Origin: JADHLJ01 sp038118725
Lineage (GTDB): Bacteria > Pseudomonadota > Alphaproteobacteria > Thalassobaculales > Thalassobaculaceae
Reading direction: 5' to 3'
Length of the DNA: 60,188 nt
NCBI GenBank assembly: GCA_038118725.1
Contig: JAYOIK010000026.1
Span: 1 to 60,188, forward strand
Shown here: positions 32,540 to 40,345 of the stretch, one piece after another
Position numbering within the stretch: position 1 is the stretch's first letter
Layout: each line of letters starts with the position of its first letter
Notes under the pieces: model-generated
Database searches by the model: none
Told to the model about the DNA's origin: nothing
What the model saw: the letters and a program-made list of their open reading frames with translations, nothing else
Position numbers and translations under genes: made by a program

Positions 32540-33955
32540 TTACGCCCCGTTATCCGCCGCCGCCTTGGTCCCGAGCGCCACGCGGGCGCCGCCGATGAGG
32601 GCGATTAGCATCGCCGGGGAGAGGCCGGTATAAACCCAGAAGGCGACGGATTTGGCGGTCTCCGCGGTCAATGATTGCGAGAAACCGTTGGCGTTGGCCA
32701 CGAGCCCGGCGGCGGCGGATCCGAAGGCGATACCGATCGACTGCATGGTCGGCATGACCGAGGTGACCCGGTTCCGGTCGGCCTCGCCGGCGGCTTCCAG
32801 AACGAACCTGCCGACATGGCCCCAGGCTAGACCGATGCCGAAGCCGATGGTCGCGACCGCGGCGATGGCGAGCCATAGCGGCCCGGCCGGAAGATATAGC
32901 CCGACAGCCAACAGCCCGACCCCGGTGATCGCCGGGCCGATGGCGCAGGCCGCCCGGCTTCCGCCGCGTCCGATGCCCGAGAACACGATCGCCGCGATGG
33001 TCCAGAACATCGACTGGGCGGTGACGATGAAGCCCGTCGTGATGATGGGTATGTCATGGATCACTCGAAACAGGAGCGGGCCATAGATCGATGTCGTCGC
33101 GGTCGCGAAGGTCACGCCGAACACGAAGAGAACCCCCGCGCCGATGACCGTCGTCGGGCGAAACATGTCGCGTGGAAACAGCGGAACGGCGGCGCCGCGC
33201 TCCAGCGCGATGGTAAGCGCGAAGCAACCGGCGCTGAGCGCCAGGGTCGTGACCGCGCCGCCGGGAACCTGAAATTTTCCCGTGGCGCCCAGCAGCAGGG
33301 CCGAGACACCCAACAAGGTGAGCCGCAGGACCGGCGCCCAACCACCGATCCTCTCGCCGCCGCCGCCCGCCGGAATGGCCCGCAGCGAAAGCACGATGAA
33401 AAGGCCGGCGGCGATCACCATCGTACCGAAACCCCATCGCCAGATGTCGTACTCGGCGAAGATCCCTCCGATCAACGGTCCGGCCAGGGCGGCGATGCCC
33501 CAGCCGCCGGAGACCACCGCGAACATCCGCGCCCAGGAGGCCGGGGGGAACAGATCTCGGACCATGCCATGCGAGTAGGCGGTCAACAGCCCGGCGCCGA
33601 GGCCCTGGATGGTACGGCCGACCAATATGATCTCCATATTCGGGGCGATCGCCGTCACGCCGCTGCCGAGCCCGAAGCCGAGGGCGGCGAGCAGCATGGA
33701 TTTTCTGGCGCCCAACATGGCCTTCAGGATGCCGCCGGCGGCCGAGCTCACGATCGAGGACACGACGAATAGGGTCGTCGCCCAGCTCAACAGGTCGAGC
33801 CCGCCGATATCCGCGACGACACTGGGGGACAAGGTGGCGAAGATGAAGAAGTTGGTGGCGTGCAGCGCGATGCTGAGGGCCAGGGTCAGGGTGGGCACGC
33901 GATAGTCAGGCGACAAAAGCTCGCCCCAGCCCAGTACCCGATCCTCGCTCGACAT
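32540..33955 (-). CDS. MFS transporter, drug-exporter type
   Basis: A 471-residue polytopic membrane protein with about 14 hydrophobic segments, of the DHA-type major facilitator group that exports drugs or metabolites by proton antiport. Supporting motifs are GRTIQGLGAGLLTAYSHGMV (motif C region near 102-121) and GWGIAALAGPLIGGIFAEY. AAAAAGGAATTGCC before ATG 33955 contains the ribosome site. It is divergent from a SufR-like regulator, 102 bases away, with two matching operators in between, so it is very likely controlled by that regulator. Substrate unknown. Confidence 0.8.
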   Translation of the reverse strand: MSSEDRVLGWGELLSPDYRVPTLTLALSIALHATNFFIFATLSPSVVADIGGLDLLSWATTLFVVSSIVSSAAGGILKAMLGARKSMLLAALGFGLGSGVTAIAPNMEIILVGRTIQGLGAGLLTAYSHGMVRDLFPPASWARMFAVVSGGWGIAALAGPLIGGIFAEYDIWRWGFGTMVIAAGLFIVLSLRAIPAGGGGERIGGWAPVLRLTLLGVSALLLGATGKFQVPGGAVTTLALSAGCFALTIALERGAAVPLFPRDMFRPTTVIGAGVLFVFGVTFATATTSIYGPLLFRVIHDIPIITTGFIVTAQSMFWTIAAIVFSGIGRGGSRAACAIGPAITGVGLLAVGLYLPAGPLWLAIAAVATIGFGIGLAWGHVGRFVLEAAGEADRNRVTSVMPTMQSIGIAFGSAAAGLVANANGFSQSLTAETAKSVAFWVYTGLSPAMLIALIGGARVALGTKAAADNGA

Positions 33956-33967
33956 GGCAATTCCTTT

Positions 33968-33985
33968 TTCAAGAATATTCTTGAA
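33968..33985. promoter_or_regulatory. Operator 1, TTCAAG-AATATT-CTTGAA palindrome
   Basis: An 18-bp perfect palindrome between the MFS start and the regulator. Its CAAG-N6-CTTG core is repeated in operator 2, centre to centre 39 bases away. It overlaps the leader of the MFS gene, close to its ribosome site, so a bound protein would block the start of MFS expression. Confidence 0.6.
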
Positions 33986-34008
33986 TTATTGGAAGGGCGT
34001 TTGAATAG

Positions 34009-34022
34009 CAAGTTTAAACTTG
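34009..34022. promoter_or_regulatory. Operator 2, CAAGTTTAAACTTG palindrome
   Basis: A 14-bp perfect palindrome with the same CAAG-N6-CTTG core as operator 1. It lies between a TTGAAT (34001-34006) and a TAAT-like box (34024-34027), where it would cover the regulator's own promoter. Promoter boxes are weaker evidence than the palindrome. Confidence 0.55.
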
Positions 34023-34057
34023 ATAATCAGCGCCAATGCGGCAATCTACAAAATACC

Positions 34058-34684
34058 ATGGCTGATAGAACCGCTGACCGCATCCTTTTCTCGCTCAAGA
34101 CCCTGGGCCCCCGGGCCATTGGTGATCTGGGCGCCGATCTCGACATTACCGCCGAGGCCGCCCGCCAGCATCTGGTCCGGCTCCAGGAACAGGACCTGGT
34201 GCAAACCTCCGAGGAGCGCCAACCCAAGGGAAGGCCAAAGAAACTCTGGCGCTTGACCGAGGCCGGCCATGCGAGATTCCCCGACCGTCACGGCCAACTC
34301 ACCGTTGATCTGATCCGCACCGTGCGCGCGACCTTCGGCGAGGATGGCCTGGAGAAGCTTATCGCCGCCCGGGAGGCCGATACGCTGGCGGTCTATCGCG
34401 ACGCGATGAGCGGGACGAAAACCCTGGCCCAGAAAGTCGAGCGCCTCGCGGCGATTCGCTCCAACGAGGGCTACATGGCCGAGTGGGAGGAGGGCGAGGA
34501 CGGCACGCTCACCCTGATAGAGAATCACTGTCCGATCTGCGCCGCCGCCACGACGTGCCAGAATTTCTGCCGCGCCGAGTTGGAGTTCTTCAATGACGTG
34601 CTGGGCCCCGACTGCACGGTGGAGCGCACAGAGTACATTCTCGCCGACGCTAGGCGCTGCGCTTATAGGGTAACGCCGTCATGA
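34058..34684 (+). CDS. SufR-like HTH transcriptional regulator with C-terminal cysteines
   Basis: A 208-residue regulator. Residues about 8-75 form a winged helix-turn-helix (RILFSLKTLGPRAIGDLGAD, ITAEAARQHLVRLQEQDLV). The C-terminal part has HCPICAAATTCQNFC near 164-178, four cysteines in a pattern like that of SufR/COG2345 regulators, which can carry a metal or iron-sulfur centre. It is divergent from the MFS exporter and probably binds the two CAAG-N6-CTTG palindromes between them, regulating both. The signal could be redox, iron-sulfur status or an exported compound. ATG 34058 has no strong ribosome site, so the start may be leaky. The stop overlaps the start of a broken small gene (ATGA). 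Confidence 0.75.
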   Translation: MADRTADRILFSLKTLGPRAIGDLGADLDITAEAARQHLVRLQEQDLVQTSEERQPKGRPKKLWRLTEAGHARFPDRHGQLTVDLIRTVRATFGEDGLEKLIAAREADTLAVYRDAMSGTKTLAQKVERLAAIRSNEGYMAEWEEGEDGTLTLIENHCPICAAATTCQNFCRAELEFFNDVLGPDCTVERTEYILADARRCAYRVTPS

Positions 34685-34944
34685 TGCCCATGCGCCGCAA
34701 CAAAAAGCGGGCCAGAAGCGCGCGGCTGAAAATGCAGGCTCCCAAGCCTATCGGCATCGGCCATAACATGGGGCCGCCTTTCGAGGAGGCGTATTTTTCC
34801 TAAGTTTGGAAAAAGGCGGCGGCGGAGGCCTGGAAAACGCCGGATCGCCTGATCATCGAGCGCCGCGCCGCGCGCGCCGAGGAATTGGGCATGACCTATC
34901 GCGCCTATACCCTGGAAATCATGGAGCGCGGTCGCCACCTCTAG
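34681..34944 (+). pseudogene. Small conserved-type protein interrupted by in-frame TAA
   Basis: The ATG overlaps the regulator stop (ATGA). Forty codons (MMPMRRNKKRARSARL..., PIGIGHNMGPPFEEAYFS) run to a TAA at 34801-34803. The same frame continues for 46 codons (VWKKAAAEAWKTPDRL, EELGMTYRAYTLEIMERG) to TAG 34942. GIGHN-GPP and LGxTYRxYTLExxERGRHL are patterns I recall from small alphaproteobacterial hypothetical proteins, so the two halves were probably one gene of about 87 residues. It is either a recent pseudogene, a sequencing error or a truncated short protein. The frame also stays open from 34945 to the TGA at 35065 (TVSRDEFTALMALPGRSARG), which may be another remnant. Confidence 0.65.
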
Positions 34945-35082
34945 GGTGAGCGGGCGCACGGTAACGTGAAATCCGGATGGTTGTTGTGGCGTAACCCCAC
35001 ACTTACCGTGTCGCGCGATGAATTCACCGCGTTGATGGCGCTTCCCGGGCGGAGCGCGCGCGGCTGAGGGAAGGGAAACATC
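34945..35082 (+). other. Region before peroxiredoxin, possible coding remnant
   Basis: The frame of the broken small gene continues without stop from 34945 to TGA 35065-35067 and reads protein-like (LLWRNPTLTVSRDEF). No own start or ribosome site is convincing. The following GAGGGAAGGGAAACATC holds the ribosome site of the peroxiredoxin. Confidence 0.3.
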
Positions 35083-35742
35083 ATGGCTTTGAGGATCAAT
35101 GATACCGCGCCGAATTTCAGCGCCGAGACCACCGAGGGAACCATCGACTTTCATGAATGGATCGGCGACGGCTGGGCGATCCTGTGCTCGCACCCCAAGG
35201 ATTTCACGCCGGTCTGCACCACGGAACTCGGCTATCTCGCGGGTCTCAAGACGGAGTTCGACAAGCGCAACTGCAAGATCATCGGCATCAGCGTCGACCC
35301 GGTGACCAATCACAAGGAATGGTCCAAGGATATCGAGAAGAGCCAGGGCCACGCACTCAACTATCCGCTGATCGGTGATCCGGAACTCAAGGTCGCCAAG
35401 GCCTATGAGATGTTGCCCGCCGAGGAAGGCGACAGCTCCGAGGGGCGCACCGCGGCCGACAATGCCACGGTTCGCACGGTCTTTCTGATCGGACCGGACA
35501 AGAAGATCAAACTGTCGCTCACCTATCCGATGAGCACGGGCCGGAACTTCGACGAGGTGCTGCGGGTGCTCGATTCCTGTCAGCTCACGGCCAACCACAA
35601 GGTCGCCACGCCGGTGAACTGGAAGCAGGGCGAGGACGTGATCATCGTGCCCGCCGTCAATGACGAAGACGCCAAGAAGGCCTTCCCCGACGGCTGGAAG
35701 TCGCCGCTGCCGTATATTCGGCTGGTTCCGCAGCCCAAGTAG
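35083..35742 (+). CDS. 1-Cys peroxiredoxin (Prx6-like)
   Basis: A 219-residue peroxiredoxin that reduces peroxides. The active-site segment is SHPKDFTPVCTTELG with peroxidatic Cys45 and His37, and the C-terminal Prx6-type extension (NWKQGEDVIIVPAVNDEDAK) is present, giving the length usual for the 1-Cys group. GGGAAGGGAAAC lies upstream of ATG 35083. A strong terminator follows at 35761-35791, so it is likely to be the last gene of its transcript. It lies downstream of a SufR-like cysteine regulator, which suits a redox theme, though no shared operator is seen at its own promoter. Confidence 0.9.
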   Translation: MALRINDTAPNFSAETTEGTIDFHEWIGDGWAILCSHPKDFTPVCTTELGYLAGLKTEFDKRNCKIIGISVDPVTNHKEWSKDIEKSQGHALNYPLIGDPELKVAKAYEMLPAEEGDSSEGRTAADNATVRTVFLIGPDKKIKLSLTYPMSTGRNFDEVLRVLDSCQLTANHKVATPVNWKQGEDVIIVPAVNDEDAKKAFPDGWKSPLPYIRLVPQPK

Positions 35743-35760
35743 GTGGGGCGAGAATAAAAG

Positions 35761-35791
35761 GGGCGGTCTTGATTATGTTTCAAGACCGCCC
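35761..35791 (+). terminator. Rho-independent terminator after peroxiredoxin gene
   Basis: GGGCGGTCTTG (35761-35771) and CAAGACCGCCC (35781-35791) form an 11-bp perfect stem with a nine-base loop, followed by TCATTTT. It starts 18 bases after the peroxiredoxin stop. Confidence 0.85.
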
Positions 35792-35798
35792 TCATTTT

Positions 35799-35921
35799 CC
35801 GTCGCCCTTGCGAAGGCAAGGACTTGTGCCACCGGCTTCGGCCACGTGGTGCGGTGGTGGCGGTCGGAGTGTCCGGCTTCAACGACCACGGCAAGAGCCC
35901 CCGCCGCCGCGGGGGCGACGG
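35799..35921. repeat. Intergenic mosaic palindrome, family A
   Basis: Left end CCGTCGCCCTTGCGAAGGC, right end CCCCGCCGCCGCGGGGGCGACGG (last 12 bases GGGGGCGACGG with one more G). Internal pieces CCACCGGCTTCGGCCACGTG and CACGGCAAGAGCCC match the layout of 4826-4959. It directly follows the terminator of the peroxiredoxin gene. Confidence 0.7.
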
Positions 35922-35965
35922 TCTAAGGGTATGGGCAAGTAGGTGAGTTTCGAGGAAGCCCGTGC

Positions 35966-36256
35966 TCAGTCAAACCACGTTAAATGTCGAGAAAGATTGT
36001 TCCAGTTCGGGATTACCCCTTCTATCAATCGGATTTTCCAAGCGCGCTTCCATCTTTTCAAATGCTTCTCTCTCATGATCGCATCAGGCATCTGGTTGTG
36101 ATGTTCGAAATATACGAGCCTTTTGATTGAGTATCGCTCGGTATGTTGTGCAAGTCCGGCCTGGTGCTCCGCCAATCGGTGACGGATATTCGAAGTGACG
36201 CCGACGTAGAGGAAGCCGTTCCGTCGGTTTGCCAGGATGTAGACGCAGGGTTTCAT
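35966..36256 (-). CDS. GIY-YIG nuclease-domain protein
   Basis: A 96-residue single-domain protein with the GIY-YIG superfamily layout: CVYILANRRNGFLYVGVTSN (residues 4-23) with the paired YI and YVG, Arg27 in RHRLAEHQAG, and Glu63-type residue in AIMREKHLKRWKRAWK. Such stand-alone domains (UPF0213-like) are common and their biological targets are poorly known. The gene is isolated, 45 bases from a mosaic repeat, and read towards the peroxiredoxin gene. Nuclease activity is possible but not shown. Confidence 0.85.
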   Translation of the reverse strand: MKPCVYILANRRNGFLYVGVTSNIRHRLAEHQAGLAQHTERYSIKRLVYFEHHNQMPDAIMREKHLKRWKRAWKIRLIEGVIPNWNNLSRHLTWFD

Positions 36257-36451
36257 ACCAGGGTTATGGACGGTCTTGGGGGCTTTTCCGGGTGCTGTTG
36301 TTTTTCTTCCTCGCTACCGTCCTTCCTCCGTCACCCTGACGACGGCAAGGGCCGCGAAGGTGAGCCTGGGGACGCGCCGGTTCAATCACGCTACTCGCAC
36401 CATCTTCCCACCCCTGCTACCATCCCGCCTCCATCCCCGCCGGAGGCCGTC
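36257..36451. other. Divergent intergenic region
   Basis: Contains a fragment like the left end of family A repeats (CCGTCACCCTGACGACGGC near 36327-36345) and the ribosome site CGGAGG (36441-36446) of the aminotransferase. No gene is supported. Confidence 0.4.
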
Positions 36452-37819
36452 ATGTCCGTGATTCCGAATTCCGTCCACGCCCGCGATATCGCCAGCGTCG
36501 TGCATCCCCAAACCAATCTCGCCAAGCATCGCGAGGTCGGCCCCATGGTGATTACCGGCGGCGAGGGATCGCGGATCTTCGATGATAGCGGCAAGGACTA
36601 CATCGAGAGCGTCGCCGGTCTCTGGTGCGCCTCGCTGGGCTTTCAGCAGGAGCGGCTGGCCAAGGTCGCCTACGAGCAGATGCGCACGCTGGGCTACTAT
36701 CACTCCTACCGGCATCGCTCGAACGAGCCGAACGTGGATCTGGCGGAAAAGCTGCTCTCGATCGCGCCGGTGCCGATGTCCAAGGTCCTGTTCCAATGTT
36801 CGGGCTCGGAGGCGAACGACACGGCGATCAAGCTGATCTGGTATTATCACAACGCCATTGGAAAGCCCGAGAAGCGCAAGATCATCGCCCGTTCCATGGG
36901 CTATCACGGCAGTACCGCGGCCGCGGTGAGCCTGTCCGGCAAGCCCGACATGCACGCGGATTTCGGCCTTCCCTTCGAGCCGTTCCGCCATACCGAGTTT
37001 CCGCACTACTACCGCCGTCATCAGGAGGGCGAGAGCGAGGAAGCGTTCTCCACCCGCATGGCCGAAGCCCTGGAGGCCCTGATTCTGGAGGAAGGGCCCG
37101 AGACCGTCGGCGGCTTCTTCGCCGAGCCGGTGATGGGCGCCGGCGGCGCGGTGATCCCGCCCGCGACCTATTTCGAGAAGATCCAGGCGGTGCTCAAGAA
37201 GTATGAGATCCTGTTCGTCGCCGATGAGGTGATCTGTGGTTTCGGACGCACGGGTGAGATGTGGGGCTCGACCACCTACGATCTCAAGCCCGACATGATC
37301 AGCAGCGCCAAGGCCCTGTCGGCGGCGATGCAACCGATTTCGGCGCTGATGATCAACGAGAAGGTCTATCAGGCGATGCTGGCGCAGAGCGGCAAGCTCG
37401 GGCCCTTCGCTCATGGTTATACCTATGCCGGCCATCCGGTCGCGTCGGCCGTCGCGCTCGAGGTGATCAAGATCTACGAGGAGATGGACGTGGTCGGCCG
37501 GGTCAAGGCGCTCTCGCCCACCTTCATGGCGGCGCTGGAGGCCCACGCGGATCATCCGTTGATCGGCGATATCCGGGGCACGGGACTGATCTGCGGGATC
37601 GAGCTGATGCGCGACGGGCCGGGTCGGGTACCCTTCGAGGCGGAGTTGAAGGTCTCGGAGCGGTTTCAGGAAAACGCCCTCAAGAACGGGTTGATCCCGC
37701 GCGCGGTCGGCGACCGTCTGGTTTTCGCGCCGCCCCTAATCATCACCGAGCCCGAGATCGCCGAGATGTCGGATCGCTTTGGCCGCGCTCTGGACGATAC
37801 CTGGGCGGAAATTCGTTGA
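36452..37819 (+). CDS. Class III PLP-dependent aminotransferase
   Basis: A 455-residue fold-type I aminotransferase (omega-amino acid:pyruvate type). FDDSGKDYIESVAGLWCASL is the N-terminal signature, FQCSGSEANDTAIKLI binds PLP phosphate, GGFFAEPVMGAGG and FVADEVICGFGRTG carry the Asp that holds the pyridine ring, and Lys287 in SSAKALSA forms the aldimine. HGYTYAGHPVASAVALE is also characteristic. The ribosome site CGGAGG precedes ATG 36452. It may use taurine, beta-alanine, putrescine or a similar amine; the sequence alone does not decide. A methyltransferase gene starts 25 bases later. Confidence 0.85.
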   Translation: MSVIPNSVHARDIASVVHPQTNLAKHREVGPMVITGGEGSRIFDDSGKDYIESVAGLWCASLGFQQERLAKVAYEQMRTLGYYHSYRHRSNEPNVDLAEKLLSIAPVPMSKVLFQCSGSEANDTAIKLIWYYHNAIGKPEKRKIIARSMGYHGSTAAAVSLSGKPDMHADFGLPFEPFRHTEFPHYYRRHQEGESEEAFSTRMAEALEALILEEGPETVGGFFAEPVMGAGGAVIPPATYFEKIQAVLKKYEILFVADEVICGFGRTGEMWGSTTYDLKPDMISSAKALSAAMQPISALMINEKVYQAMLAQSGKLGPFAHGYTYAGHPVASAVALEVIKIYEEMDVVGRVKALSPTFMAALEAHADHPLIGDIRGTGLICGIELMRDGPGRVPFEAELKVSERFQENALKNGLIPRAVGDRLVFAPPLIITEPEIAEMSDRFGRALDDTWAEIR

Positions 37820-37844
37820 GCCCTTGGTCCAGGCGGCTTGGGTT

Positions 37845-38432
37845 ATGAGCGAGGCGATGGCGACCAGGCTGAATGTCGGATGCGGCCGTGACATTCGCGA
37901 GGGTTGGGTGAATATCGATGGCGCCGCGCTGCCGGGTATCGATTTCACCGTGGACCTTGATGATTGCGGGGAATCGCCGCTGCCCTTGCCTGGGGATCAC
38001 TTCGAGAGATTGGAGATGATCCATGTGCTCGAGCATCTTCGCCATCCCCTGCCGTTGATGCAGGAATTGTGGCGGGTCGCGGCGCCGGGCGCGCGGCTGT
38101 TCGTCAAGGTTCCGCATGCCGGCCACGACGATGCCTGGGTGGACCCGACCCATGTCCGGGCGATAACGCCCCACACCTTCACCTATTTCGCGCAACCGAA
38201 ATATGTCGACATGGATTACGGTTATACCGGCGACTGGCGGGTGGAGCGTTGTGATCTCATCGTCTTGCGTAATATTTTCAATAGCATCGGACGTGAGCGC
38301 TTGCCCGAGGCGGTGATCCGGGACCGAAACGTGGTGAAGGAGATCGCGGTCACCTTGATCGCCGAGAAACCTACCCGGCCTCGCGACAAGGCGTTGCAGG
38401 AGGAATTGGTCTATAACATCGTCGCGGTTTGA
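37845..38432 (+). CDS. Class I SAM-dependent methyltransferase
   Basis: A 195-residue methyltransferase-like protein. Motif I is LNVGCGRDIREGWVNID near residues 8-24, with the acidic end of strand 2 in NIDGA; MIHVLEHLRHPLPLMQELWR near 60-79 is the post-II region and PGARLFVKVPH the motif III region. The layout recalls enzymes of polysaccharide or quinone methylation, but the substrate is open. ATG 37845 (MSEAMATRL) and 37857 are both possible. It follows the aminotransferase by 25 bases and ends convergently with a hydrolase gene. Confidence 0.75.
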   Translation: MSEAMATRLNVGCGRDIREGWVNIDGAALPGIDFTVDLDDCGESPLPLPGDHFERLEMIHVLEHLRHPLPLMQELWRVAAPGARLFVKVPHAGHDDAWVDPTHVRAITPHTFTYFAQPKYVDMDYGYTGDWRVERCDLIVLRNIFNSIGRERLPEAVIRDRNVVKEIAVTLIAEKPTRPRDKALQEELVYNIVAV

Positions 38433-38444
38433 GGACGGCGGCGA

Positions 38445-39245
38445 TCAGCTCATTTCGTCCAGACCGGCGCGCAGGAGCGCGTTGAATTGCTCGGGCACTT
38501 CCACGTTGGAGAAATGCCGCTGGCCCTCGATCACGGCGAGCGTGGCGCCGGGTACCCGGTCGCGGATCTCCTCGGAGCGCTCGATCGGCGTTACCGGGTC
38601 GGCGCCGGCGGCGATAATTCGGGTCGGCGCGGTGATCCGGCGCAGATCCGCGAGATAAGCCAGGTCCGCGACCGCCGAGGTGCCGCCGAGATAGCCGGGC
38701 ACCGGCGTTTTAACGAACACTTCCCGCGTGGCGTGAAAGTCGGCGTTTTCCGCGTCCACGAAGGCGTCGGTGAACCAAAGGCGCTTGGTCATCTCCCAGA
38801 CCGGGTCCATGCCGGCTTCCCGGACGACTTTCTGGCGTTCCGCCACCCAGTCGCGATACCAGGGCGTGCTTTGCGAGGTGGTGTTGCACAGGCTGAGCGA
38901 GTGGATCCTTTCGGGATAGTGGATGCCGAGACCCTGTCCGATCATCCCGCCGGTGGAGATCCCGATCCAATGAACCGCTTCCAGACCGAGGACATCCATC
39001 AGGCCGACCGCGTCGTCGAGGAATTGCGGGAGGGTATAGGGCCCGTCCGGCGCGCCGCTATCGCCATGGCCGCGCCAGTCATAGCGCAGCAGGTGGTAGC
39101 GATCGGCGAGCGCGTCGATCTGGAGATCCCAGATCCGGTGGCTGGTCCCCATTGCATGGGCCATCATCACGACAGGGCCGTCCGGGTTGCCATCCCAGCG
39201 ATAGGCGAGATCGATATCGCCGACGCGGCGTTTTTCCAGGGTCAT
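38445..39245 (-). CDS. Alpha/beta hydrolase, 3-oxoadipate enol-lactonase-like
   Basis: A 266-residue alpha/beta hydrolase. The oxyanion segment is MAHAMGTSHRIWD, the nucleophile elbow GISTGGMIG (near 95-103), and His in EGQRHFSNVE near the end completes the triad; RYDWRGHGDSGAPDG is typical of the PcaD group. The ATG at 39245 overlaps the stop of the upstream reductase (ATGA), so the two are coupled. A paralogue is encoded at 40346-41143 on the other side of the same reductase. Substrate unknown; lactone or ester hydrolysis is likely. Confidence 0.8.
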   Translation of the reverse strand: MTLEKRRVGDIDLAYRWDGNPDGPVVMMAHAMGTSHRIWDLQIDALADRYHLLRYDWRGHGDSGAPDGPYTLPQFLDDAVGLMDVLGLEAVHWIGISTGGMIGQGLGIHYPERIHSLSLCNTTSQSTPWYRDWVAERQKVVREAGMDPVWEMTKRLWFTDAFVDAENADFHATREVFVKTPVPGYLGGTSAVADLAYLADLRRITAPTRIIAAGADPVTPIERSEEIRDRVPGATLAVIEGQRHFSNVEVPEQFNALLRAGLDEMS

Positions 39246-40285
39246 GCCGATGCATCCTTTGTTATCGCGGTGGTGGTGGCGTAGCGCACCAGTACCTTGC
39301 CGGTACAGCGCCCGGTCAGCATGTCCCTGAGCGCGCTCGGCGTCTTTTCGAAACCGTCGACCAAATGGTCCATGGTCCGGATCAGCCCCTGGCGGCACAG
39401 AGCCATCATCCGCTCTCGCGCGAAGCTCCAACGCTCGGGGTAGGAATAGCGCGAGAAGCCCTGGATCGAGGCTTCGCGGGCCCAGAGCTGTCGCATGTTG
39501 ACGGGATCGAGATCGGGTCGGTCGCTGTTATTCGAGACAGTCCGCCCGACCACGAGAACCTTGGCGTATTTCGCCAGATTGTCGAATACCCTGTCGGCGA
39601 CCGGCCCGCCCGTGGTGTCGAAGAACAGATGCGCGCCATCGGGGCAGGCCGCCGCCAACCGCTCCTCGTAACCGGTTTCGGAATGGTTGATACAGGCATC
39701 GGCGCCGAGTTGCTCGACGACCAGACGGCATTTACCGGCATTGCCCGAAAGGCCGATCACGCGCATCCCGGCGAGCTTGCCGAGTTGGACCGCGTAGCCG
39801 CCGACCGATCCCGCGGCCGAGGTTACGACCAGGGTTTGGCCCGGCATGGGCCGGCCGAACATATCCATCGCGCAATAGGCGGTCAGTCCGGGGGAGCTGA
39901 GCGCCGTCAGCCACATCGTGTCGGGAAACTCCTCGGTTACCGGGAGCAGTTGATCCGGCGTGGCCAGGGCATATTCCCGCCAGCCGAGCCGTCCGGTCAC
40001 CAATTGCCCCGGCGTCAGCCCACCGGCCTCGCCGGCGACCACCTGGCCGAGCACGTCGCAATCGATCACCTCGCCGATCTCGAAGGGCTTGGTGTAGTTC
40101 TTGAAATCCTTCAGCCGCTGGTTCTGCCAGGGCGACAGCGCCGCGATCAGGACCTTGACCAGAACCTGGCCCGGCCCTGGCATGACGACCGGCGTGGTTT
40201 CGATCGCGAAGTTTTCGTCACCGGGCAAATCGACCGGCCGGGACTTCAACACGAACTGACGGCTATGTTCCGCGATCTTGGTCAT
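39242..40285 (-). CDS. MDR-family NADP-dependent oxidoreductase
   Basis: A 347-residue medium-chain reductase without zinc ligands, like leukotriene B4 dehydrogenase or curcumin/prostaglandin reductases. The cofactor region is TSAAGSVGGYAVQLGKLAGM near 155-174 (AxGxxG type), preceded by LSSPGLTAYCAMD. It probably reduces an alpha,beta-unsaturated ketone with NADPH. The start ATG 40285 is 60 bases from the divergent hydrolase at 40346. It is coupled to the downstream hydrolase by a four-base overlap, which suggests sequential steps on one substrate. Confidence 0.8.
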   Translation of the reverse strand: MTKIAEHSRQFVLKSRPVDLPGDENFAIETTPVVMPGPGQVLVKVLIAALSPWQNQRLKDFKNYTKPFEIGEVIDCDVLGQVVAGEAGGLTPGQLVTGRLGWREYALATPDQLLPVTEEFPDTMWLTALSSPGLTAYCAMDMFGRPMPGQTLVVTSAAGSVGGYAVQLGKLAGMRVIGLSGNAGKCRLVVEQLGADACINHSETGYEERLAAACPDGAHLFFDTTGGPVADRVFDNLAKYAKVLVVGRTVSNNSDRPDLDPVNMRQLWAREASIQGFSRYSYPERWSFARERMMALCRQGLIRTMDHLVDGFEKTPSALRDMLTGRCTGKVLVRYATTTAITKDASA

Positions 40286-40345
40286 GACGGGCGGGCGCCT
40301 TGGATGTTAAACCGGGGACGCGAAAACTAGGCGAGGGGACCGGCC

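Noticed and set aside
36386..37555. Antisense open frame over the aminotransferase
   Set aside because: No motif, and the plus-strand protein is complete with PLP lysine.
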